From positions 30,361,455 to 30,425,454 of the forward strand of contig CM074180.1 in the NCBI GenBank assembly GCA_037179385.1: a stretch of 64,000 nucleotides of DNA, in the 5' to 3' direction. The notes beneath the pieces were generated by a model. It did not search any database. It had not been told where the DNA came from and saw only the letters and a program-made list of their open reading frames with translations. Shown here piece after piece: positions 62,501 to 64,000 of the stretch; position 1 is the first letter of the stretch, and every line of letters starts with the position of its first letter. Origin of the DNA: Holothuria scabra (Eukaryota; Echinodermata; Holothuroidea; Aspidochirotida; Holothuriidae). A program made the translations under genes and the position numbers.

Positions 62501-63341
62501 TCAGATACAATCATGGAAGCAGACTCAAGCAGTGCTAACCTGTGAGGTTAGTACTCCCATGACACAGCTTTTAATTGTCATCTGGATATTGTCTAGACCT
62601 AAACATTAAACACCACTTCCTATCCTATACGGCACGGGAAAGCAAACTGTTACAAAACATCTGTGGATACTGTGGTCTGCACAAACTCTTTACAAATCCT
62701 ATCCATGTAGAACTGAGGAACCATGGTGTATCATTAATTTTAGGCAAAAGCAGTCACCCATAAACTACAGTACTATCACTTTGAAACAACAAATCACAAA
62801 AATTTCTTCCCATTTTACTTTCAAGTACAGTTCTATATCTTTCATGACACTGCTGGTCTTAAACCACTGCATATTCATTTTAAACTGATAAATTTACTGT
62901 CCAAATTTTACAATTTGAAAGAAAAATATTGTCACATGACTCCCAAGAGTCACCCATAAAAGAGTGAAGTCTACAACACTCATCCAAATTTGGGTGACTA
63001 CTGTACATCTTCCCATCAAATGCTACTGTTCTCACTCATTATCATTGTCTAGTGAAAGCTTGATATTCACTAGCAGCGTGGTACACTTCACTTGAGATAT
63101 CTTAATACATAAATTATATGACAACAGAAATGGGTTTAATCAAGGTCATTTCTTAAAATCCCTGTTTTGTATAGCTGTTGTTGTATGGAGAGGCTTTCTA
63201 TTCAGATTTGTGCACAGGAGCTTCATATCATTACATACGACAAGGTCTTACTTTATCTACTGAGGTATTTTGATTCTGTTGTGTATCTCTCTCCCTGAAG
63301 ATTGCTGGCTTCACAGTCCAATCACAGAGTCTGCACTCCAT
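32244..63341 (-). CDS. SYNE: Nesprin/SYNE-like KASH-domain protein, 7 coding exons
   Basis: Joining the seven exons gives 3618 nt, a 1205-residue protein plus stop, with GT-AG boundaries and compatible phases at all six junctions. Domains: residues 1-30 unique N-terminus; about 90-180 and 214-320 two spectrin repeats with the usual conserved Trp positions (DWLDDM, LNQRW, VWLTGM, LDRRW); 325-1093 acidic, Ser/Glu/Asp-rich and probably disordered; about 1147-1169 transmembrane helix; 1170-1205 luminal tail ending GPPPV. The helix plus terminal PPPX is the KASH signature. Family knowledge: KASH proteins sit in the outer nuclear membrane and bind SUN trimers, linking nucleus to cytoskeleton. No calponin-homology actin-binding domain is encoded here, so this is a short isoform or a short gene. 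Exons upstream of 64000 could make longer forms. The nearest AATAAA on this strand downstream of the stop that I found is at 31148-31153. Orthology to a specific vertebrate SYNE paralogue cannot be decided. Confidence 0.85.
33490..33750 (+). repeat. Tandem duplication, two copies of about 139 bp
   Basis: The segment starting GACTGGTTTGGGAGTCTATA at 33491 is repeated from 33630 (GACTGGCTTGGGAGTCTATG). Both contain TACCTACCTACATCTACCTA and GTAGAAGTTAATGAAGGGTG. It is located in intron 6 of the nesprin-like gene. Confidence 0.75.
33985..34290 (+). repeat. Dispersed repeat B, copy 2 (about 300 bp)
   Basis: Second copy of the element at 18575-18870, inside intron 6 of the nesprin-like gene. Shares TTCCAATTCTCCTAACC-type and TTATTGCTTCAGGGTGAGTA-type words and the terminal GCAGTTTGGGGTGAGAGGAC. 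Confidence 0.68.
34679..34770. repeat. Inverted repeat, 26-bp arms, 40-bp spacer
   Basis: The arms at 34679-34704 and 34745-34770 share TTCCAGGGTCACTAC and its complement GTAGTGACCCTGGAA, with a few mismatches outside. The spacer holds a further GCAGGGTCACTACC. It could be a small MITE or foldback element in intron 6. Confidence 0.55.
35342..37648 (-). CDS. SYNE: Nesprin-like gene, coding exon 6 (large acidic region)
   Basis: 2307 nt, 769 codons, phase 0 at both ends. Acceptor is TTTTCTTAAAG|GTGAACC and donor is TTTCAG|GTAAGT. Its open frame is uninterrupted over the whole exon. The product is rich in Asp, Glu and Ser, with acidic runs such as DDEDEDED and EDGDEGTPE, few hydrophobic stretches and no recognised fold, so it is probably disordered. 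It takes the place between the last spectrin repeat and the KASH helix, where nesprins have a linker or adaptive region. The final part (WKDVIVLWLDQNKKAAEE) looks helical. No other family was recognised. Confidence 0.88.
38565..39895 (+). repeat. Tandem array, 145-156-bp monomers with TGACCTTTGACC motif
   Basis: The word GACCCCAAATGA and neighbours start at 38865, 39010, 39166, 39312, 39457, 39613 and 39758, giving spacings 145, 156, 146, 145, 156, 145. The 156-bp variants share an insertion reading GCAATTTCTAAGGAATTTAC, so the array is built of a three-monomer unit of 447 bp. Left-end monomers (38565-38860) are more diverged. Each monomer contains ATAGGGATCATCTACTCAAT. Confidence 0.85.
39893..39922 (+). 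repeat. (CA)n microsatellite at array end
   Basis: A run of AC dinucleotides with one interruption directly after the tandem array and before the hairpin at 39940. Confidence 0.8.
39940..39968. other. Perfect 11-bp hairpin ending the array element
   Basis: GATTCCTTGCC (39940-39950), a 7-nt loop, then GGCAAGGAATC (39958-39968). It follows the array and the (CA)n run and is followed by AAAAAAG. It looks like a structural end of the repeat element. There is no CTRR after it, so it is not a standard Helitron 3' end. Confidence 0.7.
41250..41540 (+). promoter_or_regulatory. CpG-rich block with two CCAAT boxes upstream of the broken exon
   Basis: CpG is far denser from about 41250 to 41860 than in the surrounding intron. 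CCAAT occurs at 41459-41463 and 41490-41494, 47-82 bases before the ATG at 41541, with ACGTATCGGG between them. This resembles a TATA-less unmethylated promoter. Transcription has not been shown, and the block may be recently inserted DNA. Confidence 0.35.
41541..41945 (+). pseudogene. Broken 5' coding exon, Cys/His-containing protein of unknown family
   Basis: An open frame starts at ATG 41541 (MVAPVPNAEP), is broken by TAG at codon 37 (41649-41651), and then continues open to TAG 41943-41945. The second part carries NCPEAEIVD, IEERLQLFSHVPVA and GYHRDCYRRFCDK. Two protein-like segments in one frame on both sides of a single stop suggest one nonsense change, perhaps TGG to TAG. The HxxCYxxF-type motif recalls uncharacterised multicopy genes of marine invertebrates; that is a memory-based impression. 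A GTAAAA at 41845 is a possible donor. It lies inside intron 5 of the nesprin-like gene on the opposite strand. Confidence 0.5.
42576..42935. mobile_element. hAT-like non-autonomous element, about 360 bp
   Basis: Left end CAGTGTTCTCCACAGG and right end AGTAGAGAACACTG are inverted (10 bp perfect: CAGTGTTCTC/GAGAACACTG). The interior has several TTTTGTC(C/T)GGGTGG words at both ends. CAGTGTTCTC termini are typical of hAT elements. The flanking 8-mers (TGACAATT and TCATTATG) match poorly, so the duplication has decayed or the boundary is off. Confidence 0.5.
45462..45660 (-). mobile_element. SINE copy, near full length, diverged
   Basis: The + strand shows TTATGGCTCAGTTTCTAACC, GAGGCTCACTGGCTTG, TTTCCCTACTCAGTTGC and GCCTTCGGTATGACCTGGCC, and then a degraded tRNA-like head around 45610-45655. 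It is in intron 5 of the nesprin-like gene. Confidence 0.65.
47040..47620 (+). repeat. Dispersed repeat A, copy 2 (about 580 bp)
   Basis: Second copy of the element at 15829-16425, located in intron 5 of the nesprin-like gene. Shared words include AAAAGAAGGGTTTAAGGTCA, GTGTGGTTCTCAAGATATGA, AGCAAGCATATATGACATCA and GGTCAACACAACAGTCTGAA. No terminal inverted repeats or target duplications could be fixed by eye. Confidence 0.7.
48610..48840 (+). mobile_element. SINE copy with recognisable but diverged tRNA-like head
   Basis: The head reads ATGGTCAAGTGATTAGAGCA (box A-like) and GAGTTCGACTTCTAGC (box B-like). The body follows with CATTGTGCTTGGTGCTCAGC, AACAAGCCAGTGAGCCACAG, and it ends CCATAAAACCTCATCTAA. 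The anticodon region differs from the 56211-56460 copy. It ends about 10 bases from the exon 5 donor. Confidence 0.7.
48851..49069 (-). CDS. SYNE: Nesprin-like gene, coding exon 5 (spectrin repeat 2)
   Basis: 219 nt, 73 codons, phase 0 at both ends. Acceptor is TTTTAATCACCAG|GTTTTA and donor is AGTAAG|GTGAGC. It encodes helices B and C of spectrin repeat 2, including FNLDRRWQAVQAQSRDL with the conserved helix-C Trp. A second AG nine bases in (TTTTACAG|GCAGAT) is also in phase and would remove three residues. A SINE copy ends immediately downstream (48610-48840), only about 10 bases from the donor. Confidence 0.88.
49070..50642. other. Intron 4 of the nesprin-like gene
   Basis: 1.57 kb between exons 4 and 5. 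I see no gene or clear mobile element. At 50040-50170 there are short direct repeats of AAATTTCCC(T)/TTTCCCTG type. Confidence 0.6.
50643..51020 (-). CDS. SYNE: Nesprin-like gene, coding exon 4 (spectrin repeats 1-2)
   Basis: 378 nt, 126 codons, both boundaries in phase 0. Acceptor is GTCTTTGTAG|GGTTATG and donor is TTGGAG|GTAAAA. It encodes the rest of spectrin repeat 1, with LNQRWQSLQSKL as helix C, then a basic Lys/Arg/Ser-rich linker (KPKNSKKRKDSSSS) and helix A of repeat 2 (VISRLKVWLTGMERQL). The basic linker between repeats could act as a nuclear-localisation-like patch; that is inference only. Confidence 0.9.
51176..51332 (-). CDS. SYNE: Nesprin-like gene, coding exon 3 (start of spectrin repeat 1)
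   Basis: 157 nt. The acceptor is TTTTACTTCAG|GAGTCC, with the first G completing the Gln codon from exon 2; the exon ends at CAG before donor GTTAGT (phase 0). It encodes residues 74-125, with helix A of a spectrin repeat seen as FEALYSDLNDWLDDMQLAV. The Trp in DWLDDM is the conserved helix-A Trp of spectrin repeats. Confidence 0.85.
51510..51645 (+). mobile_element. SINE fragment, diverged
   Basis: Shares TAGAATGGAATCCACTGTCA, CATAAGCAATGGATTATGG, CCAACTGGAAAAATGGCC and ACCAAAAGGTTAAAAG with the family body and tail. The tRNA-like head is not recognisable. Confidence 0.55.
53440..54665 (+). repeat. Tandem array, related to the 38.6-39.9 kb array, diverged
   Basis: About eight units of roughly 140-150 bp, each with TGACC(C)CAGATGACCTTTG, then CAAAAACAATAGGGACCATC-type words, then CTTGAGATATC and GTTAACAAG. 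These parallel the words of the 38565-39895 array (CCAAATGACCTTTGA, ACAATAGGGATCATC, TTGAGATATCGTGTTTAC). It ends in ACACACAAAGATACAC rather than a hairpin. Divergence between units is higher than in the first array. Confidence 0.8.
54885..55065 (-). mobile_element. SINE copy, diverged
   Basis: The + strand has GTGGTGGCCCATTGGCTTGT, ATTACTCTACTGTATATGCT and CTTCAGTATGACAAGGCC, then a decayed head with GATGCTCTAACCATGTGG. It lies only about 70 bases from exon 2. Confidence 0.6.
55131..55258 (-). CDS. SYNE: Nesprin-like gene, coding exon 2
   Basis: 128 nt: 42 codons plus two bases of a Gln codon completed by exon 3. Acceptor is ...TTTAACAG|GATGAAGATG and donor is ATCA|GTAAGTTTT. It encodes DEDAEHLQDTLDHMNLRL followed by a Pro/Thr-rich linker. 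The phase-2 donor exactly matches the phase-2 acceptor of exon 3, which is strong internal support. The N-terminal part looks helical and may be the start of a coiled segment before the first spectrin repeat. Confidence 0.75.
56211..56460 (-). mobile_element. tRNA-Glu-derived SINE, full length, with 14-bp target duplication
   Basis: Perfect 14-bp direct repeats CTTAATTGCATACC flank it (56197-56210 and 56461-56474). On the minus strand it begins GACCGCGTGTTTGGTCTAAC (box A region), has a perfect anticodon stem TCCGC/GCGGA around the loop CTCTCAC (anticodon CTC, Glu), and box B GGGTTCGCTTCCC. The tRNA-unrelated body follows with GGAACCTACTGCCGTTGTGC-type sequence and CCAGTGAGCCACAACTGG. High CpG content and the intact duplication indicate recent insertion. 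It is transcribed by RNA polymerase III and moved by a partner LINE, by family knowledge. Confidence 0.85.
61165..61412 (+). mobile_element. tRNA-derived SINE, full length
   Basis: Head TGATCTAACGGTAGACTATC with box B CCCTGGTTCACTTCC; body CCTACTGCCGTTGTGCGTGA, GCATAAGCAATGGAGTAGGG and CCAGTGAGCCACAACTGG; tail GAAACTCCATCTAACTAATC. Closely similar to the 56211-56460 copy in the opposite orientation. The anticodon stem has mutated (TCCGC/CACAGA), so it is older. Confidence 0.8.
62329..62478. mobile_element. Foldback MITE, second copy, 150 bp
   Basis: Begins GACCCTCTTTCAAACAGCTA and ends CTTTGTAAAAGGGTTT, with the same central CAGTAAAATGCCATTG as the copy at 30702-30850. It lies in intron 1 of the nesprin-like gene, about 0.8 kb from exon 1, and is more diverged than the first copy. 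Confidence 0.65.
63252..63341 (-). CDS. SYNE: Nesprin-like gene, coding exon 1 (start codon)
   Basis: Thirty codons starting MECRLCDWTV and ending SVDK, followed by donor GTAAGA at the exon edge. The ATG lies in a strong initiation context (ACCATGG), and an in-frame TAA sits two codons upstream, so translation of this transcript must start here. The exon ends in phase 0, matching exon 2. It is chosen on splice phase and start context; no family similarity was recognised for these 30 residues. A 5' UTR must lie upstream (63342 onwards), but no clear TATA box or upstream intron boundary was identified. Confidence 0.6.
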
Positions 63342-63854
63342 GGTTTAATTCACTTCAGTGCAAATCAAGATAAAACACAAGGTCTTTCCAAACAAATATT
63401 GATGTAATATTTTGTGGACAACAAGTCCCTGGATTTAATTACCATCCTTTTGGAGAGTTGCTTTGAAGGGTCAGCGAGGTTGCAATATCCCTAGTTGAGT
63501 TGCCCTGTTACAGTTAATACACCCATGACACTGTAATTACAACTTTGAATCTCCAGTTTTACTTCCTAGTGACAGTGAAAACAACCCTGCTGATAATAAA
63601 CAATGAATCACACAAAGATGTTTATTATGTAAACCATTGAATTTTGTAAAGACTCTAAAGCAAGGAATCCTTATCAATAAGGAAAAACACATTGCTTTAC
63701 AGTCAGGCATTCACAAACACTTTATTTCTTGATTGCACTGGACTGAAATCAATTTTTAAAGAATGTAGACTAAAGGAATCTTAATTAGTTGGACATTAAG
63801 TGGAAACAACAGCATTTCACAAGACAGAAATGTTCACCAGCCCAAAGGCATACA

Positions 63855-64000
63855 AGACCAAAAATTTCAAGGAGAAAGGGTCCGCAAGGCCAAAAGTGAG
63901 AAAAGGTTCACCCGCAAAACCCAAAATATGAAACGGTTCACAGGACCAAAAGGGTGAAAAAAGCTCATGAGACTGAAAATGAAGAAAGGTGGGTGAGACC
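63855..64000 (+). repeat. Minisatellite, about 26-30-bp unit, runs off the window
   Basis: Imperfect units such as GGGTCCGCAAGGCCAAAAGT, GGTTCACCCGCAAAACCCAA, GGTTCACAGGACCAAAAGGG and GCTCATGAGACTGAAAATGA follow one another, each ending in a GA/AAA-rich stretch. At least four units are visible. It lies upstream of the nesprin-like exon 1. Confidence 0.6.

Larger units (their letters stand above)
55259..63251. other. Intron 1 of the nesprin-like gene
   Basis: 8.0 kb between exons 1 and 2. It contains a young SINE (56211-56460), another SINE (61165-61412) and a foldback MITE (62329-62478). From about 58.8 to 60.35 kb CpG is more frequent than in the rest of the intron. No internal coding exon was identified, although a phase-0 exon could be missed. 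Confidence 0.55.

Overview
Eukaryotic genomic DNA from a metazoan. The evidence is long introns with GT-AG boundaries, tRNA-derived SINEs, non-autonomous DNA transposons, satellite DNA and a spliced KASH-domain gene. The repeat style, AT-rich composition and invertebrate-like CpG mosaic suggest a marine invertebrate, perhaps an echinoderm or other ambulacrarian. That placement is an impression, not a result.

Main gene: one protein-coding gene is well supported, a nesprin (SYNE)-like nuclear-envelope gene on the minus strand, 63341 down to 32244. Seven coding exons (63252-63341, 55131-55258, 51176-51332, 50643-51020, 48851-49069, 35342-37648, 32244-32582) join with matching phases into one 1206-codon frame (1205 residues). 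The predicted protein has a 30-residue N-terminal exon, two spectrin repeats, a 769-residue acidic low-complexity region in one large exon, and a C-terminal KASH domain (transmembrane helix plus luminal tail ending in PPPV). By family knowledge it should anchor in the outer nuclear membrane and bind SUN proteins across the perinuclear space.

Layout: 1-21.7 kb is mostly non-coding, with MITEs (7654, 17492, 17897), a CR1-like LINE tail (about 12.1 kb), dispersed repeats and one unrecognised candidate exon (16812-16918, +). From 21.78 to 26.75 kb lies a 5-kb satellite almost without G on the + strand: an older part of roughly 57-62-bp units, then a 102-bp monomer array that is itself duplicated with a 1384-bp period. 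From 26.8 to 32.2 kb is gene-poor sequence downstream of the nesprin gene, probably holding its 3' UTR. The nesprin introns carry two related tandem arrays (38.57-39.9 and 53.4-54.67 kb) containing many TGACCTTTGACCT motifs, SINE copies, a 360-bp hAT-like element, and a CpG-rich island with a broken coding exon on the opposite strand (41.25-41.95 kb). The right edge (63.85-64.0 kb) enters a short minisatellite.

Most long open frames in the window, including those of 474, 499 and 530 codons, are by-products of the G-depleted satellite and are not annotated as genes. No RNA gene, CRISPR array or autonomous transposase or reverse-transcriptase gene was recognised.
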